A DNA stretch of 64,000 bases from Luteimonas suaedae (GCF_008312895.1 NZ_VSSP01000007.1:147834-211833), one strand, 5' to 3'; positions 19,084 to 27,932 are shown, numbered from the stretch's first letter. Notes: a model not told the origin generated them from the letters alone. Program-made: numbers and translations.

Positions 19084-19596
19084 TCAGCTGATGACCGTCT
19101 CGGCAAAGCACGCCGCGAAATCAGCCGGGGCACCGAGTCCCGCCGCCCATTCGATCAATCCCTGCCTGTCGTCTTCCTCAGCCATCCCTGCCCAGACGCC
19201 CTTGAACTGCAGCCGGCCATCGGCGGACTCGAACACGAACCAACCAGGGTCCGCGATCGGCGTGGCTGCAAACACGGCGCTCCACGTGCCGATCCCCATG
19301 AAGCGGACCACTTCCACCTCCGTGGGCTTCACCTCGGCGTTCATCGCATCGACAACGAGCTTGGGGTATTGCTTGTGATGTGCGTCAGCGAGTTCCATGT
19401 CGGCGCCGGTGCAAAGCGGCGCATCGCCCGCGGCGGCAGCGGCGAATGGATCCGCCACGGCCCCGGTCGAGGGCGCGGCAGCGTCCGGTGCATCGGCCAC
19501 CGGCGCCGATGCTTCCGACGCGGTATCGGCCGAACCGCCGCATGCGGACAGCAGCAGCAACATGCCAACGATGGCCATCGAATTTACGCTGTTCAT
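19084..19596 (-). CDS. Lipoprotein of unknown function
   Basis: A 170-residue lipoprotein with lipobox LSAC (Cys19). ATG 19596 is preferred over 19605 because GAGG lies 9 nt upstream. After an Ala-rich linker, the domain (about 60-170) reads LCTGADMELADAHHKQYPKL and later WFVFESADGRLQFKGVW, with a C-terminal Cys. It resembles small periplasmic proteins of the neighbourhood only in architecture. No family recognised. Confidence 0.65.
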   Translation of the reverse strand: MNSVNSMAIVGMLLLLSACGGSADTASEASAPVADAPDAAAPSTGAVADPFAAAAAGDAPLCTGADMELADAHHKQYPKLVVDAMNAEVKPTEVEVVRFMGIGTWSAVFAATPIADPGWFVFESADGRLQFKGVWAGMAEEDDRQGLIEWAAGLGAPADFAACFAETVIS

Positions 19597-19629
19597 CCAG
19601 AGCATCCTCGTGTTGTGATCCGTGCGATT

Positions 19630-20175
19630 TCAGTTCGCACCAGGAATTACGCATCCGTCATCGCTATCCTCTTCCTTGCCGCAGTTCAGATAGCCTTGGA
19701 AGTCATTGACGCGCCTCTGCGTCAGATCTGTCGCGCAGTTGTTGAAGTTCATGGGATAGGCGCTACCGCCGGACGATCGGGCCGCGGACAGGTTGCATTC
19801 CGCATCGCGGAACGCCATCCACTTCCTTTGCGCATCGATGAGCAGCTTCTTCGTATCGTCATCGTCCTCCAGGCGCGCTTCCATTTCCCGGTACAGCTTG
19901 TTCAGCTCGTCATCGACCGGCTTCAGGTCATGCTCGGAACACGCTGTCAGCTCGGCCTGGCTCTGGGCCTTGCTGTAGCAGTCGTCGTCATCGCTCGCGT
20001 TCTGCGTCGTGCTTGCGGGCCGGGCCGGGGCAACTTGCGCGGTGTCGTTGTCGCTGGCGGCTGCGTTCGGTGTGCCTGCCGAAGATGGCGAGGTGTCCAG
20101 GGCGTCATCAACGGGGTCGCCGCAGGCCGACAGCAACAGGAGCACTGCCAGCGCGGTTGCCTGTCTGATCTGCAT
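19630..20175 (-). CDS. LprI/DUF1311-family lipoprotein
   Basis: A 181-residue lipoprotein (lipobox LSAC, Cys18; AAGGAG Shine-Dalgarno). The mature domain matches the lysozyme-inhibitor LprI N-terminal/DUF1311 family: CYSKAQSQAELTAC, then LNKLYREMEARL, then LLIDAQRKWMAFRDAECNL, and a late Cys before TQRRVNDFQGYL. Some family members inhibit host lysozyme, but most are untested, so a protective envelope role is only a suggestion. It lies in the run of minus-strand lipoprotein genes. Confidence 0.75.
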   Translation of the reverse strand: MQIRQATALAVLLLLSACGDPVDDALDTSPSSAGTPNAAASDNDTAQVAPARPASTTQNASDDDDCYSKAQSQAELTACSEHDLKPVDDELNKLYREMEARLEDDDDTKKLLIDAQRKWMAFRDAECNLSAARSSGGSAYPMNFNNCATDLTQRRVNDFQGYLNCGKEEDSDDGCVIPGAN

Positions 20176-20234
20176 TTCGGTCTCCTTGTCGCAGATGCTG
20201 CGGATCGCGCACCCGGTGGTCCGGACACGACGGA

Positions 20235-20942
20235 TCAATCGTCCCCATCGTCTTCGTCGCTCGAGAACTCCGTCTGGCCCGGCTCTGGCGGGTCGTCCGA
20301 GTCGTCGTTGTCCGATGCATCGTCGTCCGAGCCGGGGTCATCCACCTCGCAGCCAATGCCATGGCAGCCCTGGTAGTTGCCATGGGTGTCGAAGTTCGGA
20401 TTGCCTTCGCGGTCGTACTGCGGACGATCATCGACGACCTGCTGGTCCGGATCGTCCACCAGGCAACCGACGCCGTGGCAGCCGGTGTAGCCGGAGCCGG
20501 AGTTGCGGGTGTAATGGTAGCTGTTGGTGGTGCTGTGACGCCGGTCACCGGACTCCGCCGCACCTTCGATCAGCGCGCCCAGGACCGCGCCCGCCACCAC
20601 TGCGCCGGCGTCGTGGCCGCGTGGACCGTAGGTCCGCGCGCCGTTGTCGTAGGTCCCGGCCTGGCCGTGGTGGTAGCCGCCGGCATCGGCGAACACGCCG
20701 GAGCAGCCCTGCGACACCCAGATCCGGCGCGTGGCGGGGTTGAAGCCCCAGGAGCGATTGATGATGCAGGCCGCCTGCGAGCTCTGGTAGACCAGCTGCG
20801 GCGCCTCCAGCGGAGCGTAGCACTCGTTGTACTGATAGTTGTGGGACAGGCATTCGACCGTCGTCTCTGCTGCGGCGGGCGCCGGCAGTCCGATCCAAGC
20901 AAGGCTGGCAATGATGGTCAATACGGGGAGTTTCATGTCCAT
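20235..20942 (-). CDS. Secreted DUF3011 protein with two GCHGxGCxVDDP motifs
   Basis: A 235-residue exported protein: signal peptide (cleavage near PAAAE), then one DUF3011 repeat (about 27-80) with four Cys and IWVSQGCSGVF. A Gly/His-rich linker and a hydrophobic glycine-zipper-like stretch AGAVVAGAVLGALIEGAA follow. The C-terminus has YTGCHGVGCLVDDPD and YQGCHGIGCEVDDPG plus a strongly acidic tail. The motif could bind metal or form disulfide loops; this is not established. It is a longer paralogue of the next gene (21026). Start 20942 follows CAGGAG; ATG 20936 is also possible. Confidence 0.7.
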   Translation of the reverse strand: MDMKLPVLTIIASLAWIGLPAPAAAETTVECLSHNYQYNECYAPLEAPQLVYQSSQAACIINRSWGFNPATRRIWVSQGCSGVFADAGGYHHGQAGTYDNGARTYGPRGHDAGAVVAGAVLGALIEGAAESGDRRHSTTNSYHYTRNSGSGYTGCHGVGCLVDDPDQQVVDDRPQYDREGNPNFDTHGNYQGCHGIGCEVDDPGSDDDASDNDDSDDPPEPGQTEFSSDEDDGDD

Positions 20943-21025
20943 GGCGCGCTCCTGGTGGCTGGGTCGGGACACGAGGCATTGACGTCCTTGCGGCAGGCAT
21001 CCCGTCGTGGGGTCGGATGTCGCGG

Positions 21026-21568
21026 TCAATCTCCGCCTTCGAACGTGGTCTGTCCCGGTTCCGGCGGACCATCCGGGTCGTCCACCAGGCAGCCGACACC
21101 ATGGCAGCCTGTATAGCCGGAGCCCGAGTTGCCGGTATGGTGGTGTGCGTTGCTGGTGCTGTGGTGCTTGTGGTCCGATTCGGCCGCGCCCAGGATCAGC
21201 GCGCCCAGCACCGCGCCCGCCACCACCGCACCGGTATCGTGGCCGCGATGGCCGTAGCTGCGCGCGCCATCGTCATGCGTGCCGGCCTGGCCATGGTGAT
21301 AGCCGCCGGGGTCGGCAAAGACGCCGGAACAGCCGTCCGAGACCCAGATCCGGTTGGTGGCGGGATTGAAGCCCCAGGTCCGGTTGACGATGCAGGCCGC
21401 ATGCGAGCTTTGATAGACCAGCTGCGGCGCTCCCAATGGGGCATAGCACTCGTTGTACTGATAGTTGTGCGACGTGCACTCCACGGTCGTCTCCGCGGCC
21501 GCGGGTGCCGGCAATCCGAGCCACGCCAGGGTGGCGGCGACGACCAATACGGTGGGCTTCATGTTCAT
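21026..21568 (-). CDS. Secreted DUF3011 protein with one GCHGVGCLVDDPD motif
   Basis: A 180-residue paralogue of the 20235 gene product. The signal peptide, DUF3011 repeat (NYQYNECYAPLGAPQLVYQS start), Gly/His linker, AGAVVAGAVLGALILGAA stretch and one C-terminal GCHGVGCLVDDPD motif are all conserved. The second motif and the long acidic tail are missing. AGGAG lies 6 nt before ATG 21568. The pair indicates recent tandem duplication with divergence of the tail. Confidence 0.7.
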   Translation of the reverse strand: MNMKPTVLVVAATLAWLGLPAPAAAETTVECTSHNYQYNECYAPLGAPQLVYQSSHAACIVNRTWGFNPATNRIWVSDGCSGVFADPGGYHHGQAGTHDDGARSYGHRGHDTGAVVAGAVLGALILGAAESDHKHHSTSNAHHHTGNSGSGYTGCHGVGCLVDDPDGPPEPGQTTFEGGD

Positions 21569-21602
21569 GGTTTGCTCCTGATAAGGAAGGCGATGTCCGG
21601 GC

Positions 21603-23891
21603 TCACGGATGGCGGCTTGTCGACAGCATGGACCCCACCTTGAGGTAAAGCGAATCGATGCCGTGCTCGGCGCGACCGTATCCAAGGAAGATCGGCCCGA
21701 TCCGGGTATCGATCCCCAGGAACAGGCTGCCCGCACCGATCAGGTCCTTCGATCCGAGGAAGCCCGATTCGTCGGAGTGGCCGCCCGCCTCCAGGCTTCC
21801 GCCCAGGTAGACCGGCATCGACAGCAGTGAATCCGCGTGGCCGAGGTGCCGGTAGTAGACCAGTCGTGCAAGCCCGGTGTGCTTGGCGAAGATCGCGTCG
21901 TCCTGGTAACCGGACAGCCGGCCGAGTCCGCCGAGGAAGCCGTACGCATCCAATGCCAGCCCTTTGTCGATGTGCGCCGACGAGCCCTGGATGCCGGCCA
22001 GCACGCTGTGCGCGCCCCAAGACCAGACCGCATCCCAGACCAGCCGGGTGACACCGGCATGCAGATCGGAGCCGAGCGATTCCCGGTACAGCCGGTGGCT
22101 GGCGTCGAGCCGTTGGCCGCTGCGCGGGAAGGCCGCGCTGTCGAGCGTGTCGTAGGCGACGCCGAGCGCGAAGCTGCCCAGGTCGGCGCGGGTGTATTCG
22201 CCGTCATCCCCGATCAGCAGGCGGGCCCGCTCGCGTCCGCGTGCCAGGCCGGCCGACAGCTCCCAGCGGTTGCGAAGGGCGTACGACCAGGTCAGCCCGC
22301 CGCTCCAGGCGCTGTAGCGATACTCGGCCGTGCTGCGATGGGCGGTGGCATCCACGGGGAGGTCGAAGGCACGGTAACCGGCGTGCCACCGCAGGGCCTG
22401 ATGGCCGCTGCCGACGGGCTGATGCAATTCCCCGCCGAGGCGATCGATCCGGCCGATGCCGAGGCCCAGGCGCGCTTCGGCGCCCATGGCCGACAGGCCG
22501 GTCAGGGTCAGCTCGGTATCGAGCTGGTAGGCGCTGTTGCCATCGAAATCGCTGGACAGGCCAAGGGTCGAATGAAGGAAGCCCGGCCCCCAGCGTTTGT
22601 CCTGCGGCTCGATGACCAGGCCGGTCCGGCCGTCACGGGTCTGCAGCTGCCATTGCAGCTGTTCGTAGCGGTCCTCGCCGTAGGCCGCGCCGAGGTCTGC
22701 ATCCAGCGCGTCCAGGTCTAGCGGATGCCCGAGATGGGATTGGGTCGTACGTGCGATGTACGTTCCGGTGCGTGTCGAGTCACGCAGCACGTCGATGAAG
22801 GCGATCAGCGGGGCATCGGATTCGGGCAGCCGGTGGTGCTGTTCGAACCGCGCGTATTCGGCCGGCGAGGCGCTGAAGCGGCGGATGTCCAGGGTCCGCT
22901 TGTCCGCCGCCTCGAAGCCGATGCCGATCGCCGTCGAAGCGCGGTTGAATTCCTGGGCGCCGAAGTAGCCGAGCGGCGGCGTCAGCAGCAGGTCGTCGTC
23001 GTCCAGACTGGCGACCTGGGCCTCGACGAGGTGCTTCATCAGTACCCGCAACGCTTGCTGGCTGACATCGAGCGGCGTGTTCAGACGCGCCTCGTCGAGC
23101 AGCGGCGAGCCGACCCGCGACACGATCAGGCGCTCTGCGCCAAGCTTGCGCGCTTCGTCGATCGGCACGTTGTCGACGATGCCGCCGTCGACCAGCAGGC
23201 GTCCGTCGACGCGGACGGGCGCGAACGCAGCCGGCACCGACATGCTGGCGCGGATCGCCATGGGCAGGTCGCCACGGTCGAACACGACCTTCTCGCCGGT
23301 GACGATGTCGGCGGCGATGGCGCGGAAGGGAATGGGCAGGTCGTCGAAGTGCTCGATCCGCCAGGTCGGCAGCAGCAGCCGGCGCAACAGCAGTTCCAGC
23401 CGCTGGCCCTGGATCATGCCGCGCGGAAACGCGATCTTGCCGTTGCGCAGGCCCAGCTGCATCCCACCCAGGCGGCGCAGGTCGTCGCGTTTGCGGCGCA
23501 TCGTGCGCTGCGCACGCGGGGTGCGGTCGTGCAGCACCGATGCCCAGTCGACGTGCTGCAGGATGGTTTCGATTTCGTCGGCGCCGTAGCCGGCCGCGTA
23601 CATGCCGCCGACGATCGCGCCCATCGAAGTGCCGACGATGCAGTCGACCGGCACACGCTCGCGCTCGAGCACCTTCAGCAACCCGATGTGGGCGGCGCCG
23701 CGAGCGCCGCCGCCGCCCAGCACCAGGCAGGTGCGGGGCCGTTCCATGGCGCCCGATTCGCCCCCTTGCGCCACCGCATCCCCGGCGAACGCGACCACAA
23801 GCAGGGCCAGCGGCACGATCGCCCCTGCAAGCCTGCGCCGTGCCCGGCCCGGGGCCGATGCCGAGGATGACGAGGCAGATTCCGGCGACAT
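21603..23891 (-). CDS. PlpD-like type Vd autotransporter (patatin phospholipase with outer-membrane barrel)
   Basis: A 762-residue protein. After the signal peptide, residues about 54-250 form a patatin lipase domain with oxyanion motif GGGGARG (59-65), nucleophile GTSMG (Ser89) and DGG (Asp235). A short POTRA-like region (about 345-425) leads to a C-terminal BamA-type barrel (about 430-762). This is the layout of type Vd secretion, in which the barrel exports its own lipase (as known for PlpD). The expected activity is phospholipase A. The start at 23891 lies 10 nt after the upstream barrel gene, so the two are probably co-expressed. Confidence 0.85.
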   Translation of the reverse strand: MSPESASSSSASAPGRARRRLAGAIVPLALLVVAFAGDAVAQGGESGAMERPRTCLVLGGGGARGAAHIGLLKVLERERVPVDCIVGTSMGAIVGGMYAAGYGADEIETILQHVDWASVLHDRTPRAQRTMRRKRDDLRRLGGMQLGLRNGKIAFPRGMIQGQRLELLLRRLLLPTWRIEHFDDLPIPFRAIAADIVTGEKVVFDRGDLPMAIRASMSVPAAFAPVRVDGRLLVDGGIVDNVPIDEARKLGAERLIVSRVGSPLLDEARLNTPLDVSQQALRVLMKHLVEAQVASLDDDDLLLTPPLGYFGAQEFNRASTAIGIGFEAADKRTLDIRRFSASPAEYARFEQHHRLPESDAPLIAFIDVLRDSTRTGTYIARTTQSHLGHPLDLDALDADLGAAYGEDRYEQLQWQLQTRDGRTGLVIEPQDKRWGPGFLHSTLGLSSDFDGNSAYQLDTELTLTGLSAMGAEARLGLGIGRIDRLGGELHQPVGSGHQALRWHAGYRAFDLPVDATAHRSTAEYRYSAWSGGLTWSYALRNRWELSAGLARGRERARLLIGDDGEYTRADLGSFALGVAYDTLDSAAFPRSGQRLDASHRLYRESLGSDLHAGVTRLVWDAVWSWGAHSVLAGIQGSSAHIDKGLALDAYGFLGGLGRLSGYQDDAIFAKHTGLARLVYYRHLGHADSLLSMPVYLGGSLEAGGHSDESGFLGSKDLIGAGSLFLGIDTRIGPIFLGYGRAEHGIDSLYLKVGSMLSTSRHP

Positions 23892-23901
23892 CGAGGCGAT
23901 C

Positions 23902-24735
23902 TCAGAACCGATACGTCGCGACCAATTGCGGCCCGCGGTTCTTGATGTTGATCTCGTCGCGATGCGCGCTATGCTCGAACTCCAGGTCGATGTCGTTGTA
24001 GTTGTAACGCAGCGCAAAGCCGAAGTGTTCCCATGGGAAGAACTCGGCCTTCACGCCAAGGTCGACGGCATCGCCGGAAACCTTGCCGCCCGATTTGCGC
24101 ACGTAGGACGCGTCGATACCGACGCGCCAATGGTCTGCAATCGAACGGGTGTACTCCAGGTGCAACAGCGGTGCCCAGTGGGACTCCGAGATCGAACTGG
24201 CAACGGCCTCGAACTCGCTGTCGTCATCAAGCGCGGCAGCCAGGTTCGCCGAGACCTTGTAGCGGATTGCGCCCAGGCCGATGCCGAAGGCGCTTCGCTC
24301 GCCATGATGGAGCAGCCAGGAATAGGATGCGCCAAGCAGGTTGATGTCGATATCACCCGTGGCGGCGGCGGTCTCGCGGTAGATATCGTCGCCGATGACG
24401 AGGTCCCGTTCGAGGACCCGCGTGGCACTGGCGTCGTGGCCGTAGCGGAACGCCTTGAGTCGGTGCCGCCGACCGATCGTGCCGCCGATCTCGAGATAGG
24501 ATTCCGTTTTGTCCATGTCCAGGCCGAAGTCGCGCTGGAGGTCGACGTGCGTGCCTTGGCGCGTTCCCGTTGCGGAATCCCGGCGCAGCGTGACGTCGTT
24601 GTTGGCCTTGTAGGCGCCCGCCGAAATGTAGAACCTGTCGACCGCCTCCACGGCAGCGGCATCGGTGGCGACGGCCATCGCCGGAAGGGCCAGGGCGAGC
24701 ACGGTCCGGATGCGGAGGTCGTTTGAATGTTTCAT
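23902..24735 (-). CDS. Outer-membrane beta-barrel protein
   Basis: A 277-residue protein with signal peptide (core LALALPAMAVATDAAA), alternating hydrophobic beta strands and a C-terminal Phe (QLVATYRF), the usual Bam recognition end of outer-membrane proteins. Strands such as NLLGASYSWLLHH and GFALRYNYNDIDLEF fit an 8-12 stranded barrel. Exact family not recognised. It is first in the minus-strand run and divergent from the ECF sigma factor gene, so its promoter lies in 24736-24933. Confidence 0.7.
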   Translation of the reverse strand: MKHSNDLRIRTVLALALPAMAVATDAAAVEAVDRFYISAGAYKANNDVTLRRDSATGTRQGTHVDLQRDFGLDMDKTESYLEIGGTIGRRHRLKAFRYGHDASATRVLERDLVIGDDIYRETAAATGDIDINLLGASYSWLLHHGERSAFGIGLGAIRYKVSANLAAALDDDSEFEAVASSISESHWAPLLHLEYTRSIADHWRVGIDASYVRKSGGKVSGDAVDLGVKAEFFPWEHFGFALRYNYNDIDLEFEHSAHRDEINIKNRGPQLVATYRF

Positions 24736-24933
24736 TGCAATCCCCTCAAATTGTGATCGAGTTCTATTACCCGGATACCGTGTGCCCGCTGGATACGCCC
24801 GATTGCAATCACGGCTTGTGCCTTCACGTCATATGAACTTGCGCCCGACTTATGCTCGGACCAAAGCGCTGCCGCGGTTGTCCGAACGATTTCGGTCATC
24901 CAATCGATTCGTGAAAACAGGGCTTGAGGGGAC
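24736..24933. promoter_or_regulatory. Divergent intergenic region, barrel gene / ECF sigma gene
   Basis: 198 bp of lower-GC sequence between two divergent starts. The mirrored words CCCCTC (about 24743-24748) and GAGGGG (24927-24932) stand next to the two starts and are their Shine-Dalgarno sequences. Promoters for both directions must lie here. I could not fix -35/-10 pairs with confidence. Confidence 0.4.
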
Positions 24934-25629
24934 ATGGAGTACCGTCAAAATCTGCTTCCGTCTTCATCGGGGGATCTGACGGCACCTGCGCTCGGCGATG
25001 ATATGGCCGAGTCGGTCACACAGCTCCTGGTTGAAGCCGAACAGACCGGGGGCGACGCCTGGAACCGGATCTACGGCCTGATCTATCAGGACCTGCACCG
25101 GATCGCCCGTTCCCAGATCCGGCAGCAGATGAACCCGGGGTTGTCGCCGACATCGCTCATCAGCGAGACCTGGTTGAAGCTGGTGCGCTCGCAGATCTCG
25201 GCCAGCAGTCGCCCGCACCTGGTCTCCCTGATCGCCCGCGCGATGCGTTTCGTTCTGGTCGACGAGGTGCGCCGGGCCCTGGCCAGCAAGCGGGGCGGCC
25301 GCCAGGTTGCGGAAAGGTTGTCTTCGATCCGGGAACCGGCCGCCGAGGATGACCGGCTGGAGGAGGTGCTTGCACTCGACAAGGCGCTCGAGTCGCTTGC
25401 GGAAATCAGCCCCCGCCTGACACGGGTGGTCGAGCTGCGTTACTACGGCGGCCTTGAGGAGACCGAGATCGCCGAGCTTCTGGGGGTGACGAGCCGCACG
25501 GTGCGCCGCGACTGGCGCAAGGCGCGCGCTTTCCTGCAGTGCCATCTTGCCGGCATCCAAGACACGCCTGCCGCCCTGTGGGAAGGCTGCGGCGAGACGG
25601 CTCCCCTGACATCCGAAGCCAGCCGGTAG
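24934..25629 (+). CDS. ECF sigma factor, TIGR02999 / kinase-linked type
   Basis: A 231-residue sigma factor with ECF architecture. The sigma-2 region (about 30-110) has LSPTSLISETWLKLV and LIARAMRFVLVDEVRRALASKRGG. The sigma-4 region (about 140-205) has LTRVVELRYYGGLEETEIAELLGVTSRTVRRDWRKA, a clear helix-turn-helix. The ALVxETWLKLV / RAMRxxLVDxxRRR pattern is that of TIGR02999, a group (ECF43-like) often encoded beside Ser/Thr kinases and in a Vibrio example activated by phosphorylation of sigma-2. A kinase lies at 14334-17210. No anti-sigma gene is adjacent. The start has GAGGGG 2 nt upstream. Confidence 0.85.
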   Translation: MEYRQNLLPSSSGDLTAPALGDDMAESVTQLLVEAEQTGGDAWNRIYGLIYQDLHRIARSQIRQQMNPGLSPTSLISETWLKLVRSQISASSRPHLVSLIARAMRFVLVDEVRRALASKRGGRQVAERLSSIREPAAEDDRLEEVLALDKALESLAEISPRLTRVVELRYYGGLEETEIAELLGVTSRTVRRDWRKARAFLQCHLAGIQDTPAALWEGCGETAPLTSEASR

Positions 25630-25675
25630 CGATTCGGTCGAACCAGTACGCGAGGTGCCGGCCAAGCGTCGGCCA

Positions 25676-26056
25676 TCACTCGCAAGCCATTGCGGCCGCC
25701 TTTTTGGTAAATCCCGCGTTCTCGGCCCTGCAGGAAGAAACGAGGGCGTGCACGTCGGGCGCTTCCGTCCACTGCGACCTGGCCCGATCGAGCGAGTCCT
25801 CCAGCAATGATGCCGATGGATGGCCCTCGATCCGGGCGAGGCATGCGTCCACGCGCTCGACGTAGTCCCGGCAGGCTTTCGGCAGACCGACAGGCGTGGA
25901 AGCCTTGTCGAACATCGACGCAGCGCCCATCTCGAGGACGGCTGCATCTTCCTCCACGATGGCCACCTCCCCCTTGCCGCAGGACATCAGCAAAGCACAC
26001 GTCCCGATCAGCACGGGACGCAGGTCCATGGCTCGACTCCACCCTCTCATCTTCAT
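25676..26056 (-). CDS. Small lipoprotein of unknown function
   Basis: A 126-residue predicted lipoprotein: hydrophobic segment LRPVLIGTCALLMSC with the lipobox Cys at residue 26 (MKMRGW start; AGGAG 5 nt upstream; MDLRPVL at 26029 is an alternative). The mature part is helical with four further Cys (KACRDYVERVDACLARIEGH, SSCRAENAGF and a C-terminal ACE). This spacing suggests a small disulfide-linked helical fold. Convergent with the sigma gene. No family recognised. Confidence 0.6.
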   Translation of the reverse strand: MKMRGWSRAMDLRPVLIGTCALLMSCGKGEVAIVEEDAAVLEMGAASMFDKASTPVGLPKACRDYVERVDACLARIEGHPSASLLEDSLDRARSQWTEAPDVHALVSSCRAENAGFTKKAAAMACE

Positions 26057-26102
26057 TCGATCTCCTGAAGCGGCGCTGCGTTCGGACTTCGTCCAAGGAA
26101 CC

Positions 26103-27932
26103 CTATAGACCTTGCTCGCGAAAGCGACGGATGATTTCGTGATTGATCATCTGGCAATGCTCCAGATAGGCCCGATGGTCTGGCGGGCCGTACCAATACG
26201 TGGCCGTGATGTTGAGGGAATCGGAGTTGATCTCGTTGAAGACGACGTGCGGCGGCGGCCGGTCCGGATGATTGATGGCCTCGTTCGGATGCCGCGTTCC
26301 CGGCGCCTGCCCACCATGCAAATCCGCCTGCGGCGCGCCGTCCGATTCCGCGGCGCCGGCATCGGGCACGGACAGGATTTCACGCAGGATCTCCACGGCG
26401 CGTTGAATCTTCTCCTGCGGCGTGTCGTAGGCCAGGGGAAGGTCGATCGTGCGCCGGATGGATGGGCGCATGTCGACGTTCTCGACATCCATGCCGGCAA
26501 CCTTCTCGTTGGGAATGCTGACCAGATGCCCCGAAAGCAGCCGCAGCCGGGTGGAGCGCATGCCGACATCTTCGACAACGCCGTCATAGCCCTGGAGCTT
26601 GACCCGCTGGCCAACCTCGAAAGGCTTGTCCAGGAGCAGCATGAGACTGCCGAAGACGTTGCGCAGCGTGTTCTGCGAAGCCAGCGCGACCGCGAGGCCC
26701 GTGACGCCGGCACCGGCGAGAATGGTGGCCAGCGAGAAGCCCAGAAGGTGCATTCCTTTCAGCAGAGCGGCGACGATCGCGATGATGCTCACGACGCGAA
26801 TGCCGAGGATCGCCAGATGGATGTCGGCCGGGCGCCGTTTCGCGCGCTCGGTCGCGGCCGCCAGCTCGATCAACACGGTTCCGAGCGAGAACAGGAAGAC
26901 GATGCCCGCGAACAGGCCCATGCCGTAGATGATGTAGACGGCAGCCTGGAACACCGGTCCGGTGATGAAGATCTTGTCGCCGATTAGGTCATAGAGCAGA
27001 TAGCTGGCGAACATCGTCAATAGCGGCACGAGCAGCAGCGTCGAATCGCGCGCAAGGGGCGCGGCGTCCCGCGTCGCCCGCTTGAGGATGGACGACAGGA
27101 ACCAGATCGAGAGGAACGCAACGGCAAAGAGCAGGACCATTGCGATCCATTGCCAGATGGTCTGTCCCAGGATTCCCTTGTGCATCCAGGCGGGCAGTCC
27201 GTCCGACCATGCCTGGAGGGTCGGGCGCGGCGTCAGAAAGGACGCCTCGTAGAAACCTTGCGCGGCGGTGCTGCGGTACGGAAACGACTTGAGTTGCCAG
27301 AAGAGATCCTCGGCCGTCTCCAGCGTCTCCTCGCTGAACAGGTATTTCCCCTGGTTGGGTCCATCGTCGATGCGCGCGATGACGAGCGGACTGCTGCCGA
27401 TCTTCCAGGCGGGCGGGTAGCCCTCATCGATGGCGGCGAGCATCTGTTTCCGGTCCGGGATGCTTTCGACCGGGGGCAGGCCGACCCGGTCGATGACCTC
27501 TCGCAGATAGACCGCGGAATTCACCGCGACATCCTGCCGCAGCGACGGCGCGACGTTCCTGAGATCGAAGAACCATTGCATCTCGTCGTACAGATGCTGC
27601 AGTTCCGCGTCGTCCTCCGCCGTGTACGTGTCCTGTCGCAGGAGGTCGTAGTAGCGCTGGGTCCGCTTGAGGAAGCTGATAATCGTGTCGCGGGGGCTGT
27701 TGGTGTTCGCCGGCGAGAGGAGCTCCTCCAGGGACTGGAGGCTGGCGTCATCGGGTTCGGCGAGTTGATCGAGAACGGCTTCGATGCCGCGGGTGCTTTC
27801 GGACGGGAAGAAGGAGAAGCTGGTGTCCTCCTCGGCAGGATCGGGACCGGCGTCCTGCGCAAGCACCTCGGTACCGAGCGTGACGGCAAGGAGCACCATG
27901 ACAACGTGCAGGATGTAGTGCTTGCTGCTCAT
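26103..27932 (-). CDS. MscS-family mechanosensitive channel with periplasmic N-terminal domain
   Basis: A 609-residue protein. A signal peptide (cleavage near VLAQ) precedes about 220 residues of mostly helical periplasmic sequence, then membrane helices from about residue 255. The MscS core has the pore-lining TM3 (LGFSLATILAGAGVTGLAVALA, shown by its spaced Gly/Ala) and the beta domain with QNTLRNVFGSLMLLLDKPF, VGQRVKLQGYDGVVEDVG and STRLRLLSGHLVSIPNEKV. The channel would relieve osmotic downshock; the large periplasmic domain places it with MscK/MscM-like variants. A Gly/His/Pro-rich insert near residue 545 is unusual. Confidence 0.85.
   Translation of the reverse strand: MSSKHYILHVVMVLLAVTLGTEVLAQDAGPDPAEEDTSFSFFPSESTRGIEAVLDQLAEPDDASLQSLEELLSPANTNSPRDTIISFLKRTQRYYDLLRQDTYTAEDDAELQHLYDEMQWFFDLRNVAPSLRQDVAVNSAVYLREVIDRVGLPPVESIPDRKQMLAAIDEGYPPAWKIGSSPLVIARIDDGPNQGKYLFSEETLETAEDLFWQLKSFPYRSTAAQGFYEASFLTPRPTLQAWSDGLPAWMHKGILGQTIWQWIAMVLLFAVAFLSIWFLSSILKRATRDAAPLARDSTLLLVPLLTMFASYLLYDLIGDKIFITGPVFQAAVYIIYGMGLFAGIVFLFSLGTVLIELAAATERAKRRPADIHLAILGIRVVSIIAIVAALLKGMHLLGFSLATILAGAGVTGLAVALASQNTLRNVFGSLMLLLDKPFEVGQRVKLQGYDGVVEDVGMRSTRLRLLSGHLVSIPNEKVAGMDVENVDMRPSIRRTIDLPLAYDTPQEKIQRAVEILREILSVPDAGAAESDGAPQADLHGGQAPGTRHPNEAINHPDRPPPHVVFNEINSDSLNITATYWYGPPDHRAYLEHCQMINHEIIRRFREQGL

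Noticed and set aside
18337..20376. 679-residue plus-strand ORF across the lipoprotein cluster
   Set aside because: The minus strand carries four clear lipoprotein signals with Shine-Dalgarno sequences; the plus frame has none.
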